Positions 1-9,919 of a stretch of DNA of 64,000 nt are shown here, piece by piece. The stretch covers positions 1 to 64,000 of the forward strand of contig NZ_JAQLEM010000008.1 of NCBI RefSeq assembly GCF_028209885.1, given 5' to 3'. Source of the DNA: Collinsella aerofaciens. Its GTDB lineage: Bacteria > Actinomycetota > Coriobacteriia > Coriobacteriales > Coriobacteriaceae. The translations under genes were made by a program, and so were the position numbers. Numbering within the stretch: the stretch's first letter is position 1; each line of letters opens with the position of its first letter. The notes below the pieces were generated by a model. The model was not told the origin of the DNA and did no database searches. It was given only the letters and a program-made list of their open reading frames with translations.

Positions 1-25
1 GGTTTATCGCGAGTTCCGCACGAGC

Positions 26-50
26 CGAAGGCCACTTAATGTGGCCTTCG
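26..50. other. Inverted repeat at the window edge
   Basis: The arms cgaaggccac (26-35) and gtggccttcg (41-50) pair perfectly around a 5-nt loop. No T-tract follows on either strand. It may be the terminator hairpin of a gene left of the window, but this cannot be tested here. Confidence 0.4.
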
Positions 51-281
51 TGCGAGCAGGACTGCCCGAGCAGGAAACCTTATGCCCCGCCCCTCCGGAG
101 CCACACGGGAGCCACTGCTAAGTTATCCCCCGGCATTCAGAAAATCTAAGTGCCAAAAAATAAGATTTTTTGACTCTGTGTTGTATAACCCGCCATTCGT
201 GGGTACCATTCAACGCGTACGCAAACAAAAAGGGTTAATTCGCGTGGTATAACCGCGCGGCCCAAAAAGGAGGAGACAAGC

Positions 282-575
282 ATGTCGTCTTTGAAGCCGC
301 TTGCAGATCGTGTTCTGGTCAAGCCCGACGAGGCCGAGCAGAAGACCGCTTCTGGTCTGTATATCGCCAGCAACGCTCAGGAGAAGCCGCAGCGCGGCAC
401 CATCGTTGCCGTTGGCGCCGGCAAGGTCAACGACAAGGGTGAGCGCATCCCCATGGACGTCAAGGTCGGTGACGTTGTCATCTACGGTAAGTTCGGTGGC
501 AACGAGGTCAAGGTCGACGGCGAGAAGTATCTGCTGATGCGCGCCGACGACATCTACGCCGTCGTCGAGGCCTAG
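282..575 (+). CDS. groES: Co-chaperonin GroES (Hsp10)
   Basis: The 97-residue product has normal GroES length. It opens with the family N-terminus (LKPLADRVLVKPDEAE) and ends with the conserved YLLMRADDIYAVVE strand. The mobile loop falls at about residues 17-35. GroES forms the heptameric lid of the GroEL folding chamber in the cytoplasm. A strong AAGGAGGAG ribosome site lies about 8 nt before ATG 282. groEL follows after 96 nt, so the two genes are almost certainly one operon. The 281 bp upstream contain no recognisable CIRCE or HAIR heat-shock operator. The identification is certain; regulation is unresolved. Confidence 0.98.
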   Translation: MSSLKPLADRVLVKPDEAEQKTASGLYIASNAQEKPQRGTIVAVGAGKVNDKGERIPMDVKVGDVVIYGKFGGNEVKVDGEKYLLMRADDIYAVVEA

Positions 576-593
576 TTTCGTCAGAATCTCTGA

Positions 594-2309
<1,716 letters not shown>

Positions 2310-2339
2310 GGCCGACAAGGTCTAGAACTCCCACCGGGA

Positions 2340-2474
2340 ATCCGGGGGCGTGACGGGGCTTCTCTCCGGAACGTCCTCGGACATGCAAAGAGGCTCCGCA
2401 TCGCGCTTCGCGCTGCGGAGCCTCTTTGCGTCCTGCGGAATGTTCCGGAGAGAAGCCCCGTCACGCCCCCGGAT
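2340..2474. terminator. Long compound palindrome after groEL
   Basis: A perfect 33-bp outer inverted repeat (2340-2372 with 2442-2474) encloses a perfect 16-bp inner one (2385-2400 with 2414-2429). The inner loop is itself self-complementary (gcgcttcgcgc). The position is right for a groEL terminator, but no U-tract follows and the stem is far longer than an ordinary terminator. Confidence 0.7.
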
Positions 2475-2645
2475 CCCCTGCGTTTACGGCCTTGAGGTCG
2501 GCGTGGGCGGAGATCGTGGCTGATGGGGATACGTGTCCCGGTCGCTGTTTCGCGGCTTTGCCGCGAAAGGCGCGTTACTTTGGGACGGGTGGGGAACGTG
2601 GTTGTTGCGGTAACTGGTCCCCGCCATAAATTACCCATGGCATAC

Positions 2646-2673
2646 TTGCGCGAAAGCCTACTGGTGCTACACT
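2646..2673 (+). promoter_or_regulatory. Putative promoter of the FMN-riboswitch operon
   Basis: A -35-like TTGCGC (2646-2651) and a -10-like TACACT (2668-2673) are separated by 16 bp. Transcription would start just before the aptamer at about 2684, which makes the placement plausible. The match is by eye. Confidence 0.5.
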
Positions 2674-2683
2674 TGCAATTGCT

Positions 2684-2866
2684 GTTTCAGGGCGGGGTGA
2701 AATTCCCCACTGGCGGTAAATCGGGCGGTGCCAAAGGGGCGCCGTGGTGCAGGCGAGACGCCTGCGGCCGAGCCGATGAGTCCGCGACCCGTGTGTGCGT
2801 TGGTTCGCATGCCGGCTGAACTGGTGAGATTCCAGTACCAACGGTTAGAGTCCGGATGAAAGAGGC
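2684..2866 (+). ncRNA. FMN riboswitch (RFN element)
   Basis: All conserved RFN blocks are readable in order: TTCAGGGCGGGGTGAAATTC near 2686, CACTGGCGGTAAAT near 2709, GCCGATGAGTCCGCGACCCG near 2771, CCGGCTGAACTGGTGAGATT near 2813, and TCCGGATGAAAGAGGCA near 2850-2866. It binds flavin mononucleotide and turns off flavin genes. No terminator separates it from the gene. The 3' strand of the closing helix (GAAAGAGGCA) runs into the Shine-Dalgarno sequence of the S-component gene, so control is probably at translation initiation. Confidence 0.96.
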
Positions 2867-2876
2867 AGGTGATCTT

Positions 2877-3467
2877 ATGTCTGAACAGTCGCAGCATATC
2901 CATTTTGAGAACACGAATAGGTGGAGCACCAAACAGCTCGTTACCATGGCGTTGATGTGCGCCTTGGGCGCCCTGTTTATGTACGTGCAGCTGCCTATCC
3001 TTCCTTCGGCGCCGTTTTTGACGTATGACCCGTCGCTGGTACCGGCGATGGTGTGCGGGTTTGCGTATGGTCCTGGCGCCGGCACTGCTGTTGCCGCTAT
3101 GGCTATCGTTATCCATGCGCTCACCACGGGTGACTGGGTCGGCGCGCTTATGAACCTGGTTGCCACGCTGGGCTACATTCTGCCTGCGGCTATCGTCTAT
3201 CAGAAGATGCATACCTATAAGGGTGCCGTGATTGGCCTGGTGCTCGGCGTTATTGCCGCTACGGCGTTGTCTATGGTCGCAAACCTTACCATTGGCGTAT
3301 GGTTCTGGTATGGCTCGGTCGATGTGATCGCCCCGCTCATGATTCCTGCCGTGCTGCCGTTCAACCTTATCAAGACCGTGCTTAACTCGGTGTTGACACT
3401 GGCGGTGTATAAAGCGGTCTCCAACCTCATCACGCCTAAAAAGGACCAGGTCAAAGGCCGCGCATGA
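2877..3467 (+). CDS. ECF transporter S component, riboflavin type (RibU-like)
   Basis: The 196-residue hydrophobic protein has about six membrane segments and a soluble N-terminus of about 25 residues. The motif LPSAPFLTYDPSLVPAM after the first helix resembles the RibU substrate loop. It is the membrane substrate-capture subunit of an energy-coupling-factor importer. The FMN riboswitch directly upstream supports riboflavin or a related flavin precursor as substrate. An in-frame ATG at 2856 lies inside the riboswitch (GGATGAAAG), so the start was placed at 2877, 7 nt after GAGGCAGGTGAT. It overlaps the next gene by 4 nt (ATGA). Confidence 0.9.
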   Translation: MSEQSQHIHFENTNRWSTKQLVTMALMCALGALFMYVQLPILPSAPFLTYDPSLVPAMVCGFAYGPGAGTAVAAMAIVIHALTTGDWVGALMNLVATLGYILPAAIVYQKMHTYKGAVIGLVLGVIAATALSMVANLTIGVWFWYGSVDVIAPLMIPAVLPFNLIKTVLNSVLTLAVYKAVSNLITPKKDQVKGRA

Positions 3468-5368
3468 TTGAGTGTCGGGGCGTTTCCTTTAGCTATGACG
3501 GTGCCGTACCGGCGCTCGACGGCGTCGATCTGAATATCGAGGACGGCGAGTTTTTCTGCATCCTCGGTGGCAATGGGTCGGGCAAGTCGACGTTTGCCAA
3601 GCATCTGAATGCACTGTTGCAGCCCGATGCGGGCACGGTACGCATCAACGGCATGGATGCGTCCGACCCCGAGCTGGTCTACGACATTCGTTCGACCGCG
3701 GGCATGGTATTCCAGAATCCCGACGACCAGCTGGTGGCAACGCTTGTCGAAGATGACATTGCGTTTGGTCCCGAAAACCTAGGCGTGCCATCGGCGCAAA
3801 TTGCGCAGCGCGTACGCGAGGCGCTGAAGGGCGTGGGCCTGGTGGGCTTTGAGCACCACGAGACCCATGCGCTTTCGGGCGGCCAAAAGCAGCGCGTGGC
3901 GCTTGCCGGCGTGCTTGCCATGGAACCGCGCGTGCTTATATTGGACGAGGCTTCCTCGATGCTTGATCCGCGTGGGCGCAAGGGCCTCATGAAGGCTTGC
4001 CGCGCGTTGCACGATCGCGGCATGACCATCGTGATGATTACGCACTTTATGGAAGAGGCCGCCGAGGCCGATCGTGTCGCGGTGTTTCGGGCGGGGCATG
4101 TTGCCATGCTGGGTACGCCCGAGGAGATTCTGACGCGGGCGAATGAACTCGCTCAGCTTAACCTGGATATGCCGGCGTCGTGCTGCTTAGGTAGGACACT
4201 TCGTGCGAAGGGCGTGCCCGTTTGCGCGCAGGTACGTGAGGCGGATATGGTCGCCGAGATTGCGCAGACTTATGCCGAGCGAAGTGGGGCAGGCACCGCG
4301 GGGCAGCCTTCCGCATCCCAGTTGGAAATCGCTGACGGCACTGTTCCGGTAGACAACGAGGGCAACGCGTCGGAGCCCGTCATCGAGCTATCCCATGTTT
4401 CGTACAGTTATTCGCTCAGTCCGCGCGAGCGCCGCCGCTGGCATAAGCGCTCGGCCACTGCGGGCAAATCGAGCAAACGGGCTCTCTGGGGAAACGACCC
4501 AAGCAGCCCGTGGGCGCTGCGCGATGTATCGCTGACGGTGCGTCGCGGCGAGTTCCTGGGCTTGGCAGGTCATACCGGTTCGGGTAAGTCGACGCTGGTC
4601 CAGCATCTCAACGGTTTGATTCGCCCCCAGGAGGGATCCGTTCGCGCGCTGGGGCTCGATCTGTCAAACAAGAAAGACGCCGCCGCGGTTAAGGCCAAGG
4701 TCGGCGTGGTGTTTCAATATCCTGAGCGTCAGCTGTTTGCCGAAACCGTGGCGCAGGACGTGGCGTTTGGTCCGCATAACCTTGGCTTGCCGCAAGATGA
4801 AGTCGACCGTCGTGTCGAGTCATCGCTCTCACGCGTGGGCCTCGACCTTTCCACGGTCGGCGACAAGAGTCCCTTTGAGCTTTCGGGCGGTCAGCAACGG
4901 CGTGTGGCATTCGCCGGCGTGCTCGCCATGGAGCCCGAAGTCCTGGTGCTCGATGAGCCCATGGCGGGGCTCGATCCGGCTGCGCGCAGGGATTTCCTTG
5001 AGCTTATCGATCGACTTCACCGCGATGGCCTGACCGTTGTCATGGTTTCGCACAGCATGGATGACCTGGCCAATTGCTGCGACCGTATTGTCGTGATGAA
5101 CGAGGGCGCGGTGTTTGCCGAGGGCACGCCCGCTCAGGTGTTTGCGCATGCGGATGAGCTTAAATCAATCGGCTTGGGTGTTCCCGCTGCCCAACGTATG
5201 GCGCTGGCGCTTGCGAAGGCAGGCGTGCCGCTGCGCTTTGACGGCCTCTATACGGTTGAGTCGCTGGCAGATGAGTTGGTGGACCTGCTAATCGGTCGCT
5301 CGGGCGGTTCCTCTAACGTCGCGGACATTGCTAAATCCAAGACGGTCGCGCGAGAGGAGGGCTGCTGA
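3464..5368 (+). CDS. Fused double ATPase of the ECF transporter (EcfA-EcfA')
   Basis: The 634-residue protein carries two complete ABC ATPase domains. Domain 1 has Walker A GGNGSGKST near residue 36, signature LSGGQKQRVAL near 140 and Walker B LILDEAS. Domain 2 has Walker A GHTGSGKST near 368, signature LSGGQQRRVAF near 472 and Walker B VLVLDEP. ECF modules normally use two separate ATPases; here they are one chain joined by a charged linker (about 275-345). It energises flavin uptake with EcfT and the S component, and may serve other S components encoded elsewhere. It overlaps the upstream gene by 4 nt and ecfT by 1 nt. Confidence 0.95.
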   Translation: MIECRGVSFSYDGAVPALDGVDLNIEDGEFFCILGGNGSGKSTFAKHLNALLQPDAGTVRINGMDASDPELVYDIRSTAGMVFQNPDDQLVATLVEDDIAFGPENLGVPSAQIAQRVREALKGVGLVGFEHHETHALSGGQKQRVALAGVLAMEPRVLILDEASSMLDPRGRKGLMKACRALHDRGMTIVMITHFMEEAAEADRVAVFRAGHVAMLGTPEEILTRANELAQLNLDMPASCCLGRTLRAKGVPVCAQVREADMVAEIAQTYAERSGAGTAGQPSASQLEIADGTVPVDNEGNASEPVIELSHVSYSYSLSPRERRRWHKRSATAGKSSKRALWGNDPSSPWALRDVSLTVRRGEFLGLAGHTGSGKSTLVQHLNGLIRPQEGSVRALGLDLSNKKDAAAVKAKVGVVFQYPERQLFAETVAQDVAFGPHNLGLPQDEVDRRVESSLSRVGLDLSTVGDKSPFELSGGQQRRVAFAGVLAMEPEVLVLDEPMAGLDPAARRDFLELIDRLHRDGLTVVMVSHSMDDLANCCDRIVVMNEGAVFAEGTPAQVFAHADELKSIGLGVPAAQRMALALAKAGVPLRFDGLYTVESLADELVDLLIGRSGGSSNVADIAKSKTVAREEGC

Positions 5369-6168
5369 TGGAGGCGTTTTCGTTTGGCAGCTACTATCCC
5401 GGCGATAGTGCGATCCACCGCCTGGACCCGCGAACTAAGTTGCTCTTGGGCTTTGTGTTTCTGATCACGACGCTCACGGTCAGCAGCTTCCGCGGACTGG
5501 CCCCGGTCGCAATCTTCGTTGTGCTGACCTATGCCGTGTCTCGGGTGCCGGTTCGTCGCGTTCTGTCGTCGATGGCGCCGCTGCTGGCAATCGTCGTCGT
5601 GGTCGCGGTGCTCAACTTGTTTACCGATCAGAGTGGGCGCATCCTGTGGCAGCTTGGCTTTTTGCAGGTGAGCGAGGGCTCGCTGCGTTCTGCGGCGTTT
5701 ATGGCGTGCCGTCTGACGTTGATGATGGCCGGCATGAGCGCCATTACACTCACCACGCCCACGCTCGACCTCACCGCGGGCTTTGAGCGTCTGCTCGCAC
5801 CGTTTGCGCGCGTGGGGCTCCCTGCGCATGAGCTTGGCATGATCATGGGTATCGCGTTGCGCTTTATGCCGCAGTTCGCCACCGAGATGAAGCAGACGGC
5901 GGACGCGCAGGCAAGCCGCGGCGCGCGCGTGACGGGCGGTCCGCTCGGCGGTGTGCGCATGCTCGGCAGTGTGGCGATTCCGCTGTTCACCGGCGTGTTC
6001 CGTCATGCCGAGACGCTTTCGGCCGCCATGGATGCGCGCTGCTATCACGGCGAACAGGGACGCACGCGTCTGCATGCACTTACGTTTGGCCGCGGGGATG
6101 CACTGGCCGCGGTGGTGACGGCGCTGCTGCTCGCGTGTGTCATCGTCATCAACCTTCAACTTGTTTAG
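5368..6168 (+). CDS. ecfT: ECF transporter transmembrane component EcfT
   Basis: The 266-residue polytopic membrane protein begins with the family motif YYPGDSAIHRLDPRTKL. It has the coupling-helix motif ADAQASRGAR near residue 177 and a second Ala-Arg motif (AAMDARCY) near 220. EcfT couples ATP hydrolysis by the fused ATPase to movement of the S component. The stop of the ATPase gene and this ATG share one base (TGATG), so the three-gene operon is translationally coupled. It is the last gene of the riboswitch operon. Confidence 0.95.
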   Translation: MEAFSFGSYYPGDSAIHRLDPRTKLLLGFVFLITTLTVSSFRGLAPVAIFVVLTYAVSRVPVRRVLSSMAPLLAIVVVVAVLNLFTDQSGRILWQLGFLQVSEGSLRSAAFMACRLTLMMAGMSAITLTTPTLDLTAGFERLLAPFARVGLPAHELGMIMGIALRFMPQFATEMKQTADAQASRGARVTGGPLGGVRMLGSVAIPLFTGVFRHAETLSAAMDARCYHGEQGRTRLHALTFGRGDALAAVVTALLLACVIVINLQLV

Positions 6169-6198
6169 GCGCGATTCGAGCGCAAGAAAGGGGTCCCT

Positions 6199-6645
6199 AT
6201 GACCGACAACGACCGCACGGCTCAGCTTGAGCGCGCCTGTTCGTATCTCAGGCGCATTCCGGCGTGGTATCTTGCCACGACCGATGCGAGCGACGGGCAT
6301 CAGCCCCGCGTGAGGCCGTTTTCGTTTGCCATGGTTGATGATGGCAAGCTGTGGTTTTGCACGTCGCGCGACAAGGACGTATGGGCGGAGTTGAGCGCGA
6401 ATCCCAAGTTTGAGGTATCGGGCTGGAAGCCGGGGGAGTGCTGGATCGTGTTGACCGGTGAGGCCGCACTTGAGGACGACGCAGTTGCGAGCGACAAGGT
6501 GCGTCAAGCGGGTTTTAAGCACATGGTGGGCATCGGTGAGGAGCACGAGAGCGCCAACGACGGCCGCCTTGCGTTCTTCTCGGTCCGCAACATCGCCGCG
6601 CGATTCTGCGATATCGACGGCAGCGAAGAGCGCCTCGAGCTCTAA
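6199..6645 (+). CDS. Pyridoxamine 5'-phosphate oxidase-like flavin-binding protein (copy 1)
   Basis: The 148-residue protein has the split-barrel signature of small PPOX-family proteins: IPAWYLATTDA, then QPRVRPFSFAMVDDGKLWFCTSRDKDVWAEL. Such proteins usually bind FMN or F420, or have lost the cofactor; the substrate is unknown. The start ATG 6199 has AAAGGGG 6 nt upstream. It follows the flavin transporter operon by 30 nt and is paralogous to the next gene, so this is a tandem duplication. Proximity to a flavin importer may be meaningful but proves nothing. Confidence 0.85.
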   Translation: MTDNDRTAQLERACSYLRRIPAWYLATTDASDGHQPRVRPFSFAMVDDGKLWFCTSRDKDVWAELSANPKFEVSGWKPGECWIVLTGEAALEDDAVASDKVRQAGFKHMVGIGEEHESANDGRLAFFSVRNIAARFCDIDGSEERLEL

Positions 6646-6699
6646 TTTCCCAAATTGACTACCCATTCCAAAAAGACTGGTCGGGCGACAGGAGGAAAC

Positions 6700-7110
6700 G
6701 TGGACGGATTGAATACGGTTTTGGAGTATCTGACGTCGGTGCCGGCGTGGTATCTGGCGACGAGCGTGGACGGGCAGCCACATGTGCGTCCGTTCTCGTT
6801 TGCACAGATTCAGGACGGCAAGCTGTGGTTTGTGACAGCGCGCACTAAAGATGTGTGGCAGGAGCTGCTGCAAAACCAACGCTTTGAGGCCACGAGTTGG
6901 TGGCCGGGCCATGGCTGGCTCATCTTGCGCGGGCGTGCCGGCTTGGATGACCGGGCTTTAGACGAAATGCGCGAAGCCGGGTGGAAGCATCTAGAGCGCC
7001 TGGGCGAGCACTATGAGGGTCCTAACGACCCCACGCTCGTCTTCTTTAGCGTCGAGGATCCTGAGGCTTTTATCTGCAATCACGACGAATGGGTGCCGGT
7101 CGAGCTCTAG
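6700..7110 (+). CDS. Pyridoxamine 5'-phosphate oxidase-like flavin-binding protein (copy 2)
   Basis: The 136-residue paralogue of the upstream gene shares the VPAWYLATSVDGQPHVRPFS and DGKLWFVTARTKDVWQEL blocks. The start is placed at GTG 6700 because GGAGG lies 4 nt upstream and homology with the first copy begins there; a TTG at 6655 would add an unrelated N-terminus. It has the same small FMN-binding split-barrel fold, with unknown substrate. The gap to copy 1 is 54 nt, so cotranscription is likely. A hairpin at 7149-7200 follows. Confidence 0.85.
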   Translation: MDGLNTVLEYLTSVPAWYLATSVDGQPHVRPFSFAQIQDGKLWFVTARTKDVWQELLQNQRFEATSWWPGHGWLILRGRAGLDDRALDEMREAGWKHLERLGEHYEGPNDPTLVFFSVEDPEAFICNHDEWVPVEL

Positions 7111-7148
7111 CCAGCTGGCTCATCCCAACAACTTAGTTTTCGCATGGA

Positions 7149-7200
7149 CGGGCCCCGTGTTGCCCGGCGCCGTAAGGAGTGCCGGTCGATACGGGGCCCG
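7149..7200 (+). terminator. Putative terminator after the PPOX pair
   Basis: The arms cgggccccgt (7149-7158) and acggggcccg (7191-7200) pair perfectly, with an inner ccggc/gccgg helix. The following ctcaatttgtcaatt is only moderately T-rich. Confidence 0.55.
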
Positions 7201-7246
7201 CTCAATTTGTCAATTCCTTCAAGCGAATGTGTCGGGAATGTTTCAA

Positions 7247-7351
7247 TGCATGAACATACAAGCCATTTACGTGTTCATGCATCTTTCGGTGCTAAAGTTT
7301 CAACCCACTTCATAACGACGGCTGCGGGATGCGCATTGGTGCATAACTGCA
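7247..7351 (+). promoter_or_regulatory. Candidate ArgR operator region upstream of argC
   Basis: The arms TGCATGAACA (7247-7256) and TGTTCATGCA (7272-7281) form a perfect 10-bp inverted repeat. A second short palindrome TGCATAACTGCA lies at 7340-7351. TGCAT-rich palindromes resemble arginine-repressor boxes, and the spot immediately before argC is where such boxes occur. ArgR binding is inferred; no argR gene lies in the window. Confidence 0.55.
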
Positions 7352-7366
7352 GACAAGGAGTCCGAT

Positions 7367-8437
7367 ATGTCTTTAAAGGTTGGAATCGTAGGTGCGGCTG
7401 GATATGCTGGCGCCGAGCTCATTCGCCTCGTGCTCGGTCATCCCGAGTTTGAACTTACTGCCATTACGTCAAACGCCGATGCTGGCCAGCCGTTGTCTGC
7501 GGTGTACCCGAGCTTTGCCGGCGTGAGCGATCTTGTCTTCACGACGCACGATGCCCCCGAGCTCAAGAACTGTGACGCGGTCTTTTTGGCCGTGCCGCAC
7601 ACGGCCGCCATGGCACAGGTGCCCGCCCTGCTTGCCGCGGGAGTCTCCTGCATTGACCTCTCGGCCGACTATCGCCTGAGCGATCCGGCCATCTTTGAGG
7701 CCTGGTATGCCGCCGAGCACGCGAGCCCCGAGCTACTCAAGAGCCGCGCCTTTGGTCTGCCCGAGCTGTTCTGCCAGGATTTGGAGACCGCTGCATCCGA
7801 CCACGCCGATGGCAAGCCCGTACTGGTTGCCTGCGCCGGTTGCTATCCCACCGCAACGAGCCTTGCCGCCGCGCCTGCCGTGCGCGCCGGCTGGGTTGCC
7901 CAGAGCGGCCCCGTGATCGTTGACGCCATCAGCGGTGTAACGGGTGCCGGTAAGTCCTGCAACGCCCGTACGCATTTTTGCAGCGCGGACGAAAACCTGG
8001 AGGCCTATGGCGTGGGCAAGCATCGTCACACGCCCGAAATCGAGCAGATCTTGGGCCTAACCGATCGCGTCGTCTTTACCCCGCACCTGGCACCGCTCAA
8101 GCGCGGCCTGCTCTCTACGGTGACGATGCCGCTTACGCCGCAGGCTATCGATACCTTGACCCTTGAGGACGTTGTCGACCATTACAAGCAGTTCTACGCC
8201 GGTCGCACCTTCGTGCGCGTACTCGATGCCGGCCAGCAGCCCAAGACGGCTTCGGTCGTCGGCACCAACGCCGCCCAGATCGGCCTCGCGCTCAACAAAC
8301 GCGCGGGCGTTCTGGTGGCTACGGGCGCCATCGACAATCTGTGCAAGGGTGCAGCAGGCCAGGCGGTCCAGTGCGCCAACATCGTCTTTGGTTTTGACGA
8401 GCGACGAGGCTTGCCCACAGTGGCGTGCCCGGTGTAG
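7367..8437 (+). CDS. argC: N-acetyl-gamma-glutamyl-phosphate reductase
   Basis: The 356-residue protein begins with a Rossmann NADP motif (VGIVGAAGYAGAEL). It contains the catalytic cysteine block VACAGCYPTATSL near residue 155 and GVTGAGKSCN shortly after. It reduces N-acetylglutamyl phosphate to the semialdehyde, the third step of arginine synthesis. AAGGAG precedes ATG 7367. It is the first gene of argC-argJ-argB-argD. A structured 80-nt segment separates it from argJ, so the downstream genes may be expressed at a different level. Confidence 0.97.
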   Translation: MSLKVGIVGAAGYAGAELIRLVLGHPEFELTAITSNADAGQPLSAVYPSFAGVSDLVFTTHDAPELKNCDAVFLAVPHTAAMAQVPALLAAGVSCIDLSADYRLSDPAIFEAWYAAEHASPELLKSRAFGLPELFCQDLETAASDHADGKPVLVACAGCYPTATSLAAAPAVRAGWVAQSGPVIVDAISGVTGAGKSCNARTHFCSADENLEAYGVGKHRHTPEIEQILGLTDRVVFTPHLAPLKRGLLSTVTMPLTPQAIDTLTLEDVVDHYKQFYAGRTFVRVLDAGQQPKTASVVGTNAAQIGLALNKRAGVLVATGAIDNLCKGAAGQAVQCANIVFGFDERRGLPTVACPV

Positions 8438-8466
8438 CACATTCGATTGTTGACGATTTGGTAGTC

Positions 8467-8546
8467 GGGCATCGAGTGGGGCGCCACTCTTAAGCTGGTC
8501 TAGTAGTTGCGACCGGTATGGCGTGCCAGCCGATGCCCGCTTTTTT
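8467..8546 (+). terminator. Structured terminator or attenuator between argC and argJ
   Basis: GGGCATCG (8467-8474) pairs with CGATGCCC (8531-8538), followed by gc and TTTTTT (8541-8546). Two inner helices, agtg/cact (8475-8488) and ctggtc/gaccgg, make a three-way junction. It looks like an intrinsic terminator inside the operon, so it may set the argC to argJBD ratio. Confidence 0.6.
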
Positions 8547-8572
8547 ATTTGATATAAGGAGTCGTAGGGACG

Positions 8573-9838
8573 ATGAATATAGGGCAGCTCGATATCAAGA
8601 TCCGCGCCGTCGAGGGTGGCGTTACGGCAGCGGCCGGCTTTAAGGCCGCGGGTATTCATGCCGGATTCCGCAAGAATCCCGAGCGCTTGGATTACGCGCT
8701 TGTCGTGCCCGATAAGCCCTGTCCCGGCGCCGGCGTGTTTACGACCAACCGCTTTTGCGCAGCGCCTGTGCAGGTGAGCCGCGCCAATCTGGGCGGCGCC
8801 GACAAGGGCTATGGCATCATCGCCGGTGTTTCTATCAACTCCGGCAACGCCAACGCCGCCACGGGCGAGACCGGTCTTGCCTGCGCGCGCGAGACCTGCA
8901 ACATCGCCTCGCAGGTCATCGGCTGCGAGCCCCAGCAGATTTTGGTCGCCTCCACGGGCGTAATTGGTCAGATTCTGCCGATCGACACGTTTGAGACCGC
9001 CGTTCCTGCTGCCTACGAGGCGCTCTCCGCCCACGGTGGCGCCGATGCCGCCCGCGCTATCATGACGACCGACACGCACTCCAAGGAGTATGCTGTGTGT
9101 TACCGCAGCGAGGCCGCGGGGCACGCAGGTAATGCCTATACGGTGGGCGGTATGTGCAAGGGCTCGGGCATGATCATGCCCAACATGGCCACCATGATCG
9201 CAGTCATCACTACCGATGCCCCCGTCGAGCCGGCGGCGCTTCACGCCCTGTTACTCTCCACCGTCAAGCAGACCTTCAACAAGGTAACGGTCGACTCCGA
9301 CACCTCGACTAACGACACCTGCATCATGCTTGCTTCCGGCGCTGCCGCAGATGCCGAGCCTATTGTCGAGGGCTCTGACGCCTTCGACGAGCTGGCCTTT
9401 GCCGTGCATGAAGTGTGCGAGAGCCTGGCGCGCAACATCGCCGCAGATGGCGAGGGCGCATCCAAGCTCGTGACGGTTAACGTAACCGGCGCCGTAAACG
9501 ACGAGGAGGCCGATATCGCCGCCCGTGCCGTCGCCAACTCGCCGCTCGTCAAGACCTGCATCGCCGGCCACGACTGCAACTGGGGCCGCGTTGCCATGGC
9601 GCTCGGCAAGTGCGGCGTGCAGTTTAACCAAGAAGATGTGTCCATCGACATGATGGGTATGCCCGTCTGTCGCGATGGCCTGACGGTCCCCTTCGATGAG
9701 GACGAAGCCCTGCGACGTTTTGAGGCGCCCGAGATTGTGATCTCGGCAGACCTGGGCGCCGGGGACGCGGCGACCACCGTGTGGACTTGCGACCTCACGC
9801 ACGAGTACATCTCCATTAACGGCGACTACCGTTCCTAG
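8573..9838 (+). CDS. argJ: Bifunctional glutamate N-acetyltransferase / ornithine acetyltransferase
   Basis: The 421-residue protein has the full ArgJ length. The self-cleavage motif KGSGMIMPNMATM (cleavage before the Thr) lies near residue 195-207, and the C-terminal half carries CIAGHDCNWGR. Autocleavage gives alpha and beta chains. The enzyme moves acetyl from N-acetylornithine to glutamate and so makes the acetyl cycle. No argA is visible here, consistent with ArgJ priming the pathway. ATG 8573 has AAGGAG and AGGGA upstream. Confidence 0.97.
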   Translation: MNIGQLDIKIRAVEGGVTAAAGFKAAGIHAGFRKNPERLDYALVVPDKPCPGAGVFTTNRFCAAPVQVSRANLGGADKGYGIIAGVSINSGNANAATGETGLACARETCNIASQVIGCEPQQILVASTGVIGQILPIDTFETAVPAAYEALSAHGGADAARAIMTTDTHSKEYAVCYRSEAAGHAGNAYTVGGMCKGSGMIMPNMATMIAVITTDAPVEPAALHALLLSTVKQTFNKVTVDSDTSTNDTCIMLASGAAADAEPIVEGSDAFDELAFAVHEVCESLARNIAADGEGASKLVTVNVTGAVNDEEADIAARAVANSPLVKTCIAGHDCNWGRVAMALGKCGVQFNQEDVSIDMMGMPVCRDGLTVPFDEDEALRRFEAPEIVISADLGAGDAATTVWTCDLTHEYISINGDYRS

Positions 9839-9919
9839 ACTCCCGATGTGCCGCGCGCCCCGCTGCAATAGCGGGCAACGAGGTACGGCGCGATAGCTAC
9901 ACGAAAGACGAGGCAGACT

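Noticed and set aside
150-190. groES promoter TTGACT with TATAAC
   Set aside because: The spacing is only 8 bp, too short for a sigma-70-type promoter.
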